A stretch of 64,000 nucleotides of DNA from Saccharopolyspora gloriosae (GCF_014203325.1 NZ_JACHIV010000001.1:5705501-5769500), one strand, 5' to 3'. Positions 17,909 to 27,310 are shown, counted from the stretch's first letter. The notes: generated from the letters alone by a model not told the origin. Program-made: numbers and translations.

Positions 17909-18183
17909 GTGGACCTACCAGGTTTCCGGGGGCTCGCGCCCGCGAAGCGGCGACCCGGTGCGGCCCGGCGCCGAGGCGTGCGCCCGCGCGGTTCGCTCGC
18001 GAATGCGATCAGCCTACCGAGCCGAGACCACCACTCGCGGGCACGAAACAGGAACGAAAGGGCAGCGGAAGTGCCCGTTCGGATTTTTTCGAACCCGCGA
18101 ACAACCCCGTTGCGGGGCAGACGTCTTACGGGGTGAAAAGAGCACGGGATGCCCGTGCAGGAACGAGAAGGGGGAACACCACC

Positions 18184-18762
18184 ATGTCGCTCACCAAGAC
18201 CCGCAAGCTCGGTGCCACCGCAGCCCTGTTCAGCGGCGCGCTGCTGCTGGTCGGGTGCGGCCAGGCCACCGGTTCGGTCCCGGAGGGCGTGTCGAACGCC
18301 GCGGTCCAGCAGGGCGGTTCCGCGGAGGACATCTCCGCTTCCCCGTGCTCCGCCGAGGACTACAAGGTCGACCTGATCCCGCAGCCGGACCGCGCCGGCG
18401 TGTTCCTGATGGCGGTCACCAACAACTCGGACGAGACCTGCCCCGTCTCCGGCTGGGCCTCCCTGACCCCGGAGAACATGGCCGGTGAGCCCATCGACGT
18501 GGCTTCCGAGAACGTCGAGATCCCCGGCGGGCCAACCGAGATCTCGCTGGAGCCGGGCCGCACCGCGTTCGCGGGCGTGCACATGGAGCTCGGCGACAAG
18601 AACGAGATCCCCACCGCCACCGGGTTCAAGGCCGGATTCCAGGACACCTCCGGTGAGGTCAACGTGAACATCGACAGCGGCGACCAGGAATACCTCGAAT
18701 TCCCGATCGAGTCGATGCAGATCGGCACCCTCCAGCCGTCCGCGCAGGGCGTCACCTTCTGA
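18184..18762 (+). CDS. DUF4232 lipoprotein
   Basis: A 192-residue lipoprotein with a lipobox LLLVGC, so Cys22 is the predicted lipidated residue. The ATG at 18184 follows GAAGGGGGAA; a longer in-frame start at 18133 lacks this. The mature part (about residues 57-190) matches DUF4232: an immunoglobulin-like domain with a conserved cysteine pair (ASPCSAEDY and DETCPVSGWA), found on actinobacterial cell surfaces. Function is unknown. A bidirectional terminator separates it from the convergent GntR gene. Confidence 0.85.
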   Translation: MSLTKTRKLGATAALFSGALLLVGCGQATGSVPEGVSNAAVQQGGSAEDISASPCSAEDYKVDLIPQPDRAGVFLMAVTNNSDETCPVSGWASLTPENMAGEPIDVASENVEIPGGPTEISLEPGRTAFAGVHMELGDKNEIPTATGFKAGFQDTSGEVNVNIDSGDQEYLEFPIESMQIGTLQPSAQGVTF

Positions 18763-18869
18763 TCCATCCCGGTTCTCCACCGGCGTTCTTCGACGATTCC
18801 CGCAGTACCACCGCAATTCGCGGCGGGACCCGTGCTGCCCGGAAAACGGCCGCGCCGGAATTCGTCCCG

Positions 18870-18920
18870 CGAAGCCCCCGTTCGCCTCGCCCGACATCGG
18901 GCGTCGCGTCGGGGGCTTCG
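18870..18920. terminator. Bidirectional terminator
   Basis: The outer 11-bp stem CGAAGCCCCCG/CGGGGGCTTCG encloses a second dyad GCCCGAC-atc-GGGC. It lies between convergent genes. Confidence 0.75.
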
Positions 18921-18931
18921 GACGTGCCTGG

Positions 18932-19642
18932 TCAGCGCGCGGCTTCGGCGGAGCCGAGGCGGTGGTTGATCTCGGCGAAGTGCGCGGTCATCGCATCCCG
19001 GGCGGCGGCGGAGTCGCCCGCGCGCAGGGCGTCGACGATCGCGGTGTGCAGGCGCACGGTTTCGGCCTTCTCGGTGTCGCCGGGCGCGCTGAGCACGGCG
19101 TGCGCGGTGCGGTAGGAGTCCCAGAAGACGTCGACGAGCTGGCCGATCAGCGGGTTGTCGACTCGCGCGTAGAGCACGCGGTGGAACTCCCGGTCGGTCT
19201 CCGGGTCCAGCTCGGTCTCGCCCATCGCGGCGCACAACGCGTCCAGTGAGTCCAATGTGGACTCGTCGAGCTCACCGGCGAGGCGGCCGACGACGCCGAC
19301 CTCGATGAGTTCCCGCACCTCGATGAGGTTGCGCAGCCCGGCGAGGTCGTCGGCACCGCCCGCGACCGCGCGGAAGGTCAGCGACGGTGACAGCACCCGC
19401 AGCGACGCGTCGCCGACGACGGTGCCGTGGCCGTGGCGGACGTCGACGATGCCGAGCGCGCGCAGCGAGCGGACGGCTTCGCGCACGCTGTTGCGGGACA
19501 CGCCGAGCAGTTCGATCAGTTCCAGCTCCGTCGGCATCGGATCACCGGGCCGCAGTCCGCGGTCGTGGATCAGCTCCAGGACCCGCTCGGGCAGCGGGTC
19601 CAGCACCGGGCGGCGAGTCGTGCCGATCGCCACGTCTGTCAT
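18932..19642 (-). CDS. GntR-family (FadR subfamily) repressor, probable NanR
   Basis: A 236-residue regulator. The start at ATG 19642 is preferred over an in-frame extension to 19750 because it matches the family N-terminus. The winged helix (about residues 14-75, ELELIELLGVSRNSVREAVRSL) is followed by an FCD ligand-binding domain (about 90-220), with metal-site candidates in REFHRVLY and LHTAIVDAL. It diverges from the sialic-acid operon, so it most likely represses that operon and responds to sialic acid or a derivative. The operator-like repeats lie in the shared promoter. The specific inducer is inferred. Confidence 0.88.
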   Translation of the reverse strand: MTDVAIGTTRRPVLDPLPERVLELIHDRGLRPGDPMPTELELIELLGVSRNSVREAVRSLRALGIVDVRHGHGTVVGDASLRVLSPSLTFRAVAGGADDLAGLRNLIEVRELIEVGVVGRLAGELDESTLDSLDALCAAMGETELDPETDREFHRVLYARVDNPLIGQLVDVFWDSYRTAHAVLSAPGDTEKAETVRLHTAIVDALRAGDSAAARDAMTAHFAEINHRLGSAEAAR

Positions 19643-19714
19643 CGGGATTCCGCCTCGCACTGTCGATCTCGGGGGTTTACAGGCCGCGAGGGGCACTCTA
19701 CAGTTCCGGCGACA

Positions 19715-19743
19715 CAGACGTCCAACGTCTGATGTCCAATGTC
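19715..19743. promoter_or_regulatory. Tandem operator-like repeats upstream of the nan operon
   Basis: A perfect 7-bp-arm dyad CAGACGT-cca-ACGTCTG (19715-19731) is followed by a near copy. The 13-mers GACGTCCAACGTC (19717-19729) and GATGTCCAATGTC (19731-19743) recur with a 14-bp period. They are about 45-70 bp before the transporter start and are the likely GntR binding site. Confidence 0.6.
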
Positions 19744-19784
19744 CGCACACCGAGGTGCGACATGCTCAGGAACTGAGGTGACCC

Positions 19785-21245
19785 ATGCGACGTGCCGCCC
19801 CGACCGGCACCGGGAACGTGCCCTGGTACCGGCAGCTGGATCGAACGCAGTGGAAGGCGTTCGCCGCCGCCTGGATCGGCTACCTGCTCGACGGCTTCGA
19901 CTTCGTGCTGATCACGCTGGTGCTCACCGAGATCAAGGCGGAGTTCGGGCTCACCACGGTGCAGGCGGCCACGCTGATCTCGGCGGCGTTCATCTCCCGG
20001 TGGATCGGCGGCCTCACCCTCGGGGCGCTGGCGGACCGCTACGGGCGGAAGTCCGCGATGATCGCCAGCATCGTGCTGTTCTCCGTCGGCACGCTGATCT
20101 GCGGTCTCGCGCCGACCTTCGGAGTGCTGTTCGCGGCGCGGCTCATCGTCGGGCTCGGCATGGCCGGCGAGTACGGCGCCAGCTCCACCTACGTCATCGA
20201 GTCCTGGCCGACGACGATGCGCAACAAGGCCAGCGGATTCCTCATCTCCGGCTACTCCATCGGCACCGTCGTCGCGGCGCAGGCCTACAGCCTGATCGTG
20301 CCCGCCTTCGGCTGGCGCGCGCTGTTCTACATCGGGCTGCTGCCGATCCTGCTCGCCGTCTGGCTGCGCCGGAGCCTGCCCGAGTCGCGGGACTGGTCCG
20401 AGCAGCAGGAGACCGGCACCGCCTCCCCGTCGGTGATCGGCATCCTGTTCACCGGGCGCCGCGCACCGCTCAACGTGATGTCCGGGCTGGTCGCGCTGGG
20501 CGCGCTGATCGCGATCTTCACGCAGGCCGCCGGATCGGTCTGGCTGATCGCGGTGCTGGGCGTGCTCACCGCCGCCGTGTTCGTGTCGTACATGGTGCAG
20601 TTCACCGGAGCGCGCTGGCCCACCGGCCTCACCGTGCTCGTCATCGTGTTCACGGCGTTCCTGTACTCGTGGCCGATCCAGTCGCTGCTGCCGACGTACC
20701 TCAAGACCGACCTCGGCTACACCGCCACCGAAACCGGCAACGTGCTGTTCTTCGCGGGTCTCGGCGCGGCCGTGGGCTGCTGCGTCGCCGGGTTCACCGG
20801 CGACTGGCTCGGCACCCGGCGCGCCTACTGGATCAGCCTGCTCGTCTCGCAGGTCGTCATCTTCCCCGTCTTCGCCATCGGCGGCAGCAGCCTGCTCGCG
20901 CTGGGCGCGCTGCTGTTCGTGCAGCAGATCTTCGGCCAGGGCATCGCGGGCCTGCTGCCGAAGTGGATCGGTGGCTACTTCGACGTGCGCCACCGCGCCG
21001 CGGCGCTCGGGTTCAGCTACAACGTCGGTTCGCTCGGCGGCGCCGTCGCCCCCGCGCTCGGTGCCGCACTGGCCGGCAGCCTGAGCCTCGGCACCGCGTT
21101 GGCCACGTTGTCGTTCGGCCTGACGTTCGTCGTGCTCGTCCTCATCGCCGTGGACGCGCCGTCCCGGATGCAGCGGTGGCTGCGGCCCGACGCGGTGTGG
21201 ACGACCGACGCCGTCGACGGCGCCGAACTCCGCGCCGCCTCCTGA
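19785..21245 (+). CDS. nanT: MFS transporter, probable sialic-acid:H+ symporter (NanT-like)
   Basis: A 486-residue MFS protein with about 12-14 membrane helices. The loop 2-3 signature [12 protein letters not shown] and an acidic residue in the first helix (LLDGFDFVL) are typical of the sialate and aromatic-acid symporter groups. It heads a tight operon with a NAL-type aldolase, a ROK kinase and NanE, which is the main reason for assigning sialic acid as substrate. The ATG at 19785 follows AACTGAGGTGACCC. Transport of a related acidic sugar cannot be excluded from sequence alone. Confidence 0.82.
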   Translation: MRRAAPTGTGNVPWYRQLDRTQWKAFAAAWIGYLLDGFDFVLITLVLTEIKAEFGLTTVQAATLISAAFISRWIGGLTLGALADRYGRKSAMIASIVLFSVGTLICGLAPTFGVLFAARLIVGLGMAGEYGASSTYVIESWPTTMRNKASGFLISGYSIGTVVAAQAYSLIVPAFGWRALFYIGLLPILLAVWLRRSLPESRDWSEQQETGTASPSVIGILFTGRRAPLNVMSGLVALGALIAIFTQAAGSVWLIAVLGVLTAAVFVSYMVQFTGARWPTGLTVLVIVFTAFLYSWPIQSLLPTYLKTDLGYTATETGNVLFFAGLGAAVGCCVAGFTGDWLGTRRAYWISLLVSQVVIFPVFAIGGSSLLALGALLFVQQIFGQGIAGLLPKWIGGYFDVRHRAAALGFSYNVGSLGGAVAPALGAALAGSLSLGTALATLSFGLTFVVLVLIAVDAPSRMQRWLRPDAVWTTDAVDGAELRAAS

Positions 21246-21273
21246 TCCCGCTCCCGACATCGCAAGGAGAGAC

Positions 21274-22197
21274 ATGGAACTCCGCAACGGAGTCATCCCC
21301 CCGATCTGCACGCCGCTGACCCCGGAACTGGAGGTGGACACCCGTTCGCTGGCGCGGCTCGTGGAGCACCTGCTGGCGGCGGGCGTCGACGGGGTGTTCG
21401 CGCTCGGCTCGACCGGTGAGATGGCGTTCCTGACCGACGCGCAGCGCGAGCAGGTGCTGCGCACCGTCGTCGACGCGGTGGCCGGCCAGGTCCCGGTGCT
21501 CGCGGGCGCCATCGACACCACGACGCCGCGGGTGCGCGAGCACGTGCGCGCCGCGGAGCGGACCGGGTGCTCCGGCGTGGTGGCGACCGCGCCGTTCTAC
21601 GCGCGCACCCACCCGGCGGAGATCGAGCACCACTTCCGGTTGCTCGCCGAGAGCACCGAACTCCCGCTCTACGCCTACGACATCCCGGTTTCGGTGCACT
21701 CCAAGCTGAGCTCCGAGCTGCTGCTGCGGCTCGCCGCCGAGGGCGTGCTCGCCGGGGTCAAGGACTCCAGCGGCGACGACGCCGGGCTGCGCGGGCTGCT
21801 CGTCGGCCGGAAGGCACGGGGTCTGGAGTCGTTCAGCGTGCTCACCGGTTCCGAGCTGACCGTGGACACGAACATGCGGATGGGCGCCGACGGTTCCGTG
21901 CCGGGCCTGGGCAACGTCGACCCCGACGCCTACGTGCGGCTGAACCGGCTGTGCGCGGACGGCGAGTGGGATCGGGCGAAGGCGGAGCAGGAGCGGCTGA
22001 TCGAACTGTTCGCCCTCACCGCCGTCGGCGACCCGAACCGGATCGGTGCGAGCTCCTCGGCGCTGGGCGCGTTCAAGGCCGCCCTGCACCTGCGCGGCGT
22101 CATCGACTGCCCCGTCACGGCGCCGCCGCAGCTGCCGCTCACCGCCGACGAGGTGGACGGCGTCAAGGAGCGGCTGGTCGCGGCGGGATTGCTGTGA
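21274..22197 (+). CDS. nanA: DapA-family aldolase, probable N-acetylneuraminate lyase
   Basis: A 307-residue TIM-barrel class I aldolase. The Schiff-base lysine is Lys163 in GVKDSSGD. The GSTGE loop and the catalytic tyrosine in LYAYDIP are in place. In the pathway it would split N-acetylneuraminate into pyruvate and N-acetylmannosamine. The family also contains dihydrodipicolinate synthase and KDG aldolases. Assignment to sialic acid rests on the neighbours nanT, nanK and nanE. The ATG follows AAGGAGAGAC. Its stop overlaps the kinase start by 4 bp (GTGA). Confidence 0.82.
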   Translation: MELRNGVIPPICTPLTPELEVDTRSLARLVEHLLAAGVDGVFALGSTGEMAFLTDAQREQVLRTVVDAVAGQVPVLAGAIDTTTPRVREHVRAAERTGCSGVVATAPFYARTHPAEIEHHFRLLAESTELPLYAYDIPVSVHSKLSSELLLRLAAEGVLAGVKDSSGDDAGLRGLLVGRKARGLESFSVLTGSELTVDTNMRMGADGSVPGLGNVDPDAYVRLNRLCADGEWDRAKAEQERLIELFALTAVGDPNRIGASSSALGAFKAALHLRGVIDCPVTAPPQLPLTADEVDGVKERLVAAGLL

Positions 22198-23093
22198 CCG
22201 AGGTCGTGGGCGTCGACATCGGCGGCACCGGCATCGCCGCGGCCTTGGTGACCGGCGACGGGCGGATCACGGCGCGCTCCTCGGTGCCGACTCCGGCCAC
22301 CGAGGGCGCGGGCGCGGTGCTCGACGCGGTGGCCGCCGCCGTCGGCGAGCTCGGCGGGTCGTTCGCCGCGGCCGGGGTGGGCAGCGCCGGGGTGATCGAC
22401 CGCGCGTCGGGCCGGGTGCGCTCGGCCACCGATTCCCTCGCGGGGTGGGCGGGCACCGACCTGCGCGGCGAGCTCGCCGCGCGGCTCGGCGTCCCGGTCA
22501 CCGTCGACAACGACGTGCACGCCCACGCGCTCGGCGAGCTGTGGACGGGTGCGGCGGCCGGGAAGCGCCACGTCCTGTTCGTCACGGTCGGCACCGGCAT
22601 CGGCGGTTCGCTCATCATCGACGGCCGCCCGCACCACGGCGCGCACGCCGTGGCAGGCCACATCGGGCACCTGCCGATCCCGGCGGCGGCCGGAAAGCCG
22701 TGCCCGTGCGGCGGTTCCGGGCACGCGGAGGGCGTCGGCAGCGGTCCGGCGCTGCTCGCGGAGTACCTGGAGCGGGGCGGTTCCGCGACGGCGCTGCCGG
22801 AGGTCGCCGCGCTCGCCGAGTCCGGTGACGCGGTGGCCGCCGACGTGCTCGCCCTCGGCGCCGCGGCCACCGGGCAGCTGCTCGGCGGGCTGGTCAACGC
22901 CGTGGACCCGGAGCTGGTGCTGGTCGGCGGCGGCGTCAGCTCCTGCGGGCCGGTGTGGTGGAGCGCGCTGCGCGCCGCCGTCGCCGCCGAGGTGCTGCCC
23001 GCGGTGCGCGACGTGCCGGTCGTGACCGGCGGGCTCGGAAGTGATGCCGCGGTGCTCGGCGCCGCCCGGATGGCTTGGGACGAACTCGGATGA
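22194..23093 (+). CDS. nanK: ROK-family kinase, probable N-acetylmannosamine kinase
   Basis: A 299-residue sugar kinase starting at GTG 22194, overlapping the aldolase stop. The phosphate-1 motif DIGGTGIAAA is at the N-terminus and the catalytic aspartate is in TVDNDVHAH. The ROK zinc-finger region reads C170-P-C172-G-G-S-G-H177-A-E179. The position that is normally cysteine in the CxCGxxGCxE signature is histidine here, so zinc could still bind through Cys2-His with the upstream HIGH. It would phosphorylate ManNAc to ManNAc-6-P. It is translationally coupled to nanE through an ATGA overlap. Confidence 0.85.
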   Translation: MTEVVGVDIGGTGIAAALVTGDGRITARSSVPTPATEGAGAVLDAVAAAVGELGGSFAAAGVGSAGVIDRASGRVRSATDSLAGWAGTDLRGELAARLGVPVTVDNDVHAHALGELWTGAAAGKRHVLFVTVGTGIGGSLIIDGRPHHGAHAVAGHIGHLPIPAAAGKPCPCGGSGHAEGVGSGPALLAEYLERGGSATALPEVAALAESGDAVAADVLALGAAATGQLLGGLVNAVDPELVLVGGGVSSCGPVWWSALRAAVAAEVLPAVRDVPVVTGGLGSDAAVLGAARMAWDELG

Positions 23094-23761
23094 ACGAAGT
23101 GCTCGACAGGTTGCGCGGACGGCTCGTCGTCTCGTGCCAGGCGTATCCCGGAGAGCCGCTGCGCGACCCGGACTCGATGCGGCGGATGGCGCTGGCCGCG
23201 CTGCACGGCGGCGCGGCGGGCATCCGCGCCCAGGGCCTCGACGACCTGCGGCTGATCCGCGAGTCGGTCGACGTGCCGATCATCGGCTTGTGGAAGGACG
23301 GTGCGGAGGGCGTCTACATCACGCCGACCGCGGACCACGCCGCCGCCGTCGCCGGGACCGGCGCGGACGTCGTGGCGTTCGACGCCACCGACCGGCCACG
23401 CCCCGACGGGAGGCCGATCGAGGACACCATCGCGGCGATCCACGACGCGGGCAGGCTCGCGATGGCCGATGTGTCCACATGGGACGAAGGAGTGCGGGCG
23501 GCGGAGCTGGGCGTGGACGCCGTCGGCACCACGCTGTCCGGCTACACCGGGGCGGGCCCGAAGCCCACCGGTCCGGACTTGGACCTGGTCGAGGGCCTGG
23601 TCGCCGCCGTCTCGGTGCCGGTGATCGCCGAGGGTCGCATCCACACCCCGCGGCAGGCGGCGGAGGCGATGGGCCGGGGCGCGCACGCGGTGGTCGTGGG
23701 CACCGCCATCACGCACCCGACGACGATCACGAGCTGGTTCGCCGACGCCGTCAACGGCTGA
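23090..23761 (+). CDS. nanE: N-acetylmannosamine-6-phosphate 2-epimerase
   Basis: A 223-residue TIM-barrel epimerase that converts ManNAc-6-P to GlcNAc-6-P. The ATG at 23090 lies inside the nanK stop. Family segments VSCQAYPGEPL, GIRAQG, GLWKDG..VYITPT, DVVAFDATDRPRP and ADVSTWDEG are all present, covering the catalytic lysine and acidic residues. GlcNAc-6-P would next need nagA/nagB, which are not in this window. The last 11 bp overlap the end of the convergent PLDc_N gene. Confidence 0.93.
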   Translation: MNEVLDRLRGRLVVSCQAYPGEPLRDPDSMRRMALAALHGGAAGIRAQGLDDLRLIRESVDVPIIGLWKDGAEGVYITPTADHAAAVAGTGADVVAFDATDRPRPDGRPIEDTIAAIHDAGRLAMADVSTWDEGVRAAELGVDAVGTTLSGYTGAGPKPTGPDLDLVEGLVAAVSVPVIAEGRIHTPRQAAEAMGRGAHAVVVGTAITHPTTITSWFADAVNG

Positions 23762-24062
23762 TCGTCGCCGGGGCTCGCCGCGATTCGGCGGCGGGCTCGG
23801 GGTCGGCGATCTCGGGATTCGCGTTCTCGGAGTCGGCGGACTCCGGTTCGGCCCGCGACCGGCCGACGAAGAACCACAGCGCACCGCCCAAGAACGGCAC
23901 GAACGCCAGCGATCCCCACAGCAGCTTGCGGCGACCGCCGAGGCCGGGTTCGACGACGACCCCGGCCAGCGTGCTCAGCGCCAGCAGCACCGCCATGCCG
24001 ACCACGAGCTGTCCGAGGACGCCGAGACCGGCCGCTTCGAAGAAGTGGGTGAAGGTGTGCAT
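23751..24062 (-). CDS. Small membrane protein, PLDc_N type
   Basis: A 103-residue protein with two membrane helices (GVLGQLVVGMAVLLALSTLAGV and LLWGSLAFVPFLGGALWFFVG). It ends in the GxxxWxxxG-R signature of the phospholipase D N-terminal (PLDc_N) family, followed by an acidic tail. Function is unknown. A related gene lies just upstream at 24211-24477, suggesting local duplication. Its 3' end overlaps nanE by 11 bp on the opposite strand. Confidence 0.75.
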   Translation of the reverse strand: MHTFTHFFEAAGLGVLGQLVVGMAVLLALSTLAGVVVEPGLGGRRKLLWGSLAFVPFLGGALWFFVGRSRAEPESADSENANPEIADPEPAAESRRAPATISR

Positions 24063-24210
24063 GGGACGCTCCGTTCGCAGTGCTCCTCACCGGCTGGTCA
24101 CCGGCGGGACCACCTTCGCAAGCGGGGCGCATCGGCCACGTCCGCCGATCGACTTGATCGCCCGGCCGAAAGTCTTGATCCACCGGCCTGATGGCCGAGC
24201 CGGGTGGCGA

Positions 24211-24477
24211 TCATCGGAGGACGACTCGCCTGCGGGCGTCGGCGCGGCCGATCACGAACCACAGCAGGCTCCCCAGGAACGGCGCCATGAAGGCCACGAT
24301 GACCCACACCAGCTTCATGCCGCCGCTCAGCGCGGAACCGAGGATGCTGATCAGCGCTCCGATGAACAGCAGCGCGTACGCGGCGAGGATGACCAGCGGG
24401 AAGTTGATCGCCAGTGCGGCGAGCACGCTGTCTTCGGAGATGAGCTCGGCCTGCTGCTGAGCGATCAGGGACATCAT
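24211..24477 (-). CDS. Small membrane protein, PLDc_N type (paralogue)
   Basis: An 88-residue protein with two helices (FPLVILAAYALLFIGALISILG and LVWVIVAFMAPFLGSLLWFVIGR). It ends in the same GSLLWFVIGRAD signature as the neighbouring protein at 23751-24062. Start codons at 24477 and 24474 are adjacent; the first is reported. A GGAG site sits upstream. It is probably a member of a small envelope-protein family of unknown role. Confidence 0.78.
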   Translation of the reverse strand: MMSLIAQQQAELISEDSVLAALAINFPLVILAAYALLFIGALISILGSALSGGMKLVWVIVAFMAPFLGSLLWFVIGRADARRRVVLR

Positions 24478-24749
24478 CGGGGGGCTCCGTTCCGAGTGGT
24501 TCTGCCGGGGCGTCCGCCACCGACGAGAACCACTCTCACAGCCGACGCCCTCCCCCACTTCGGCTGATCGGCCCGACCCCCCTTGACCGAAAGGCTGACC
24601 CCCACCCCGCTCGGATTCCCGCACCACAGCGAGGAATCCGAGCGGATCGGGCCGTTTCGGAAGGACCGGATGACCAACCCGCCCAGCACGACCGGAAACC
24701 TTCGATCGATGTCCGGTCAGCATCGAAGCCGCTGAGCGGCGAACCCGGA

Positions 24750-25883
24750 TCAACTCACTTCGTGTTCTGCGACCGTCCAGGCTCGGGTCTGGTCGCTGAG
24801 GGTGATGCCGAGGCCGGGGCGTGCGGAGAGGTGCATCCGGCCGTCGGCGATCTCCAGGTGTTCGTTGAACAGCGGGTCGAGCCATTCGAAGTGCTCCACC
24901 CACGGTTCGTGCGGGTACGCGGCGGCGAGGTGGACGTGGATCTCCATCGCGAAGTGCGGTGCGAGTTGCAGCTTGCGCTGCTCCGCCAGGGCCATGACCT
25001 TGAGGAACTGGGTGATGCCGCCGATCCTGGGCGCGTCGGGCTGCACGACGTCGGCGCCGCCGGCGCGGATGAGCTCGGCGTGCTCGGCGACGCTGGCGAG
25101 CATTTCACCGGTGGCGATGGACGTGTCGAAGGTGGACGCGAGCAGCGCGTGGCCCTCCGCGTCGTAGGCGTCGAGGGGTTCCTCGATCCACACCAGGTCC
25201 AGCGGTTCCAGCGCCCGGCACATGCGGCGCGCGGCGGGCCGGTCCCACTGCTGGTTCGCGTCGACCATCAGGGCCACCCCGTCGCCGACCTTCTCCCGCA
25301 CGGCGCTCACGCGGGCGAGGTCGGTGCCGTGGTCGGGGTGCCCCACCTTGAGCTTGATGCCGCCGATGCCGTTCGCGACGGATTCCGCGGCGCGGTCCAC
25401 GACCTCCTCGATGGGCGAGTGCAGGAAGCCGCCGGAGGTGTTGTAGCAGCGCACCGAGTCGCGGTGGGCACCGAGCAGCTTCGCCAGCGGCAGGCCGGCT
25501 CGCTTGGCCTTCAGGTCCCACAGCGCCACGTCGAACGCGGCGATGGCCTGGATGGACAGCCCGCTGCGGCCGACCGACGCGCCCGCCCACACGAGCTTGT
25601 CCCAGATCTTGCCGATGTCGCTGGGGTCTTCGCCGATCAGCACCGGCGCGATCTCGCGGGCGTGCGCGAACTGCCCCGGTCCACCGGCGCGCTTGGAGTA
25701 GCTGAAGCCCACGCCCTCTTGGCCGGAGGCCGTGCTGATCTCCGCGAACAGCATGGCGACCTCGGTCATCGGCCGCTGCCTGCCGGTGAGGACCTTCGCG
25801 TCGCTGATCGGCGTCGCCAGCGGCAGCGTCACCGAGGAGATCTTCACCCGGGTGATCCGGTCGAGGGTGGCGGACGAGGTCAT
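24750..25883 (-). CDS. L-talarate/galactarate dehydratase (enolase superfamily)
   Basis: A 377-residue mandelate-racemase-subgroup enzyme. Alignment from memory with the Salmonella TalrD/GalrD enzyme is close along the whole length, including TPISDAKVLTGRQRPMTE, GFSYSKRAGG, WAGASVGRSGL, LLGAHRDSVRCYNTSGGFLH and APHFAMEIHVHLAAAYPHEPW. The KxK catalytic pair (GGIKLKVG), metal ligands (VDANQQ, IEEPLD, GE) and catalytic histidine are visible. It removes water from galactarate or L-talarate to give 5-keto-4-deoxy-D-glucarate. Only 47 bp separate it from the upstream transporter, so the two form an operon. The downstream aldolase and dehydrogenase are not nearby. Confidence 0.92.
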   Translation of the reverse strand: MTSSATLDRITRVKISSVTLPLATPISDAKVLTGRQRPMTEVAMLFAEISTASGQEGVGFSYSKRAGGPGQFAHAREIAPVLIGEDPSDIGKIWDKLVWAGASVGRSGLSIQAIAAFDVALWDLKAKRAGLPLAKLLGAHRDSVRCYNTSGGFLHSPIEEVVDRAAESVANGIGGIKLKVGHPDHGTDLARVSAVREKVGDGVALMVDANQQWDRPAARRMCRALEPLDLVWIEEPLDAYDAEGHALLASTFDTSIATGEMLASVAEHAELIRAGGADVVQPDAPRIGGITQFLKVMALAEQRKLQLAPHFAMEIHVHLAAAYPHEPWVEHFEWLDPLFNEHLEIADGRMHLSARPGLGITLSDQTRAWTVAEHEVS

Positions 25884-25930
25884 CGGAACGCTCCGTTCAA
25901 CTGGGATGGACGGCTTCGGGCTTCGGGAGG

Positions 25931-27310
25931 TCAGGCCGCGTCGAAGGTGATCCGCTTGATCGGGCCCATCACGGCGAAACCGACCAGCGCGAGCAGTCCG
26001 TGCGCGGCGACGAACCACAGCGCGACGGTGAAGGACCCGGTGGCCTGCACGGTGTAGCCGATGACGATGGGGGTCACGATGCCCGCGGCGTTGCCGAACG
26101 CGTTCATCGTGGCGGCCACGAAGCTCGACGCCTGCGGCGGCGCGATGTCCGTGGTGATCGCCCAGCCGAGCGCTCCGATGCCCTTGCCGAAGAACGCCAG
26201 CGTCATCAGGGCGACGATCAACACGCTGCTGTCGGTGAGGTTGCACAGCCCGATGCTGGTGGCCAGCAGCATGCCCACCACCGACGGCACCTTCCGGGCC
26301 GCCGTCAGCGAATACCCGCGCCGCAGCATCCCGTCGGAGAGGAAGCCGCCGAGCAGTCCGCCGCCGAACCCGCACACCGCGGGCAGCGCCGCCACGAACC
26401 CCACTTCGAGCAGCGACAGGCCGCGGCCCTGCACCAGGTACACCGGGAACCAGGTGATGAAGAAGTAGGTCAGCGCGTTCACCGCGTACTGCGAGAGGTA
26501 CACGCCCCACAGCGCGCGGGCCGCGAAGATCTGCCGGAACGTGGCCGCGTTCAGCGGGGCGCGTTCCTGGACGGGCGCCGCGCCCCCGCCCTTCGGGGCG
26601 TCCAGGTCGACGATGCCGCCGCCCGAGCGGATCTTCTCGAACTCCTCCGGCGAGACCCGAGGATGGTTGCGCGGCGAGTCCATCCACCGCAGCCACAGTG
26701 CGGCGAGCGCGAACCCGAGCACGCCCAGCATCACGAACACCCAGCGCCAGCCGAACTCGTGGGTGATCCAGCCCATGATCGGCGCGAACAGCGCGGTCGC
26801 GAAGTACTGCGCGGAGTTGAAGATCGCCGTGGCCCGGCCGCGTTCCGCGGTGGGGAACCAGGCCGTCGCGACCCGCGCGTTCGCCGGGAACGCGGGCGAT
26901 TCGAACGCCCCCAGCAGCAACCGCAGCACGAAGATCACGGTCACCGCGACCAGCACCGGAGTCGTGATCAACCCGACGAAGCTCACGGCCAGGGTCACCA
27001 GCGTCCACAGCACGAGGCTGAACGCGTAGACCCGGCGGGCGCCGAACAGGTCCAGCAGCATCCCGCCAGGCAGTTGCGCGATCACGTAGGCCCAGCTGAA
27101 CGCCGAGAAGATGTAGCCCAGCTGCACGGTGCTGAACCCGAGGTCCGCCTGCAGGCTGCTGCCGGTGATGGACAGGCTGCTGCGGTCGGCGTAGTTCACC
27201 ACGGTGATCACGAAGATCAGCGCCAGCACGAGGAACCGGGTGGGGATGCGCGGACGGGCGGGTGCGCGCTCCGCCGTTCGCCCGGCCGCTTCCGTCTCGC
27301 TGTCAGACAT
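25931..27310 (-). CDS. MFS transporter of the anion:cation symporter family, probable galactarate/glucarate uptake
   Basis: A 459-residue, 12-helix transporter. The first helix carries NYADRSSLS, a hallmark of the ACS family that moves sugar acids such as galactonate and glucarate. The segment AYVIAQLPGGMLLDLFGARR matches the family loop 2-3 signature. It is paired with the talarate/galactarate dehydratase at 24750, which defines the likely substrate. No dedicated regulator is adjacent. Confidence 0.88.
   Translation of the reverse strand: MSDSETEAAGRTAERAPARPRIPTRFLVLALIFVITVVNYADRSSLSITGSSLQADLGFSTVQLGYIFSAFSWAYVIAQLPGGMLLDLFGARRVYAFSLVLWTLVTLAVSFVGLITTPVLVAVTVIFVLRLLLGAFESPAFPANARVATAWFPTAERGRATAIFNSAQYFATALFAPIMGWITHEFGWRWVFVMLGVLGFALAALWLRWMDSPRNHPRVSPEEFEKIRSGGGIVDLDAPKGGGAAPVQERAPLNAATFRQIFAARALWGVYLSQYAVNALTYFFITWFPVYLVQGRGLSLLEVGFVAALPAVCGFGGGLLGGFLSDGMLRRGYSLTAARKVPSVVGMLLATSIGLCNLTDSSVLIVALMTLAFFGKGIGALGWAITTDIAPPQASSFVAATMNAFGNAAGIVTPIVIGYTVQATGSFTVALWFVAAHGLLALVGFAVMGPIKRITFDAA

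Noticed and set aside
19698..21521. Long minus-strand frame across nanT and the aldolase
   Set aside because: Antisense to well-supported genes and highly repetitive.
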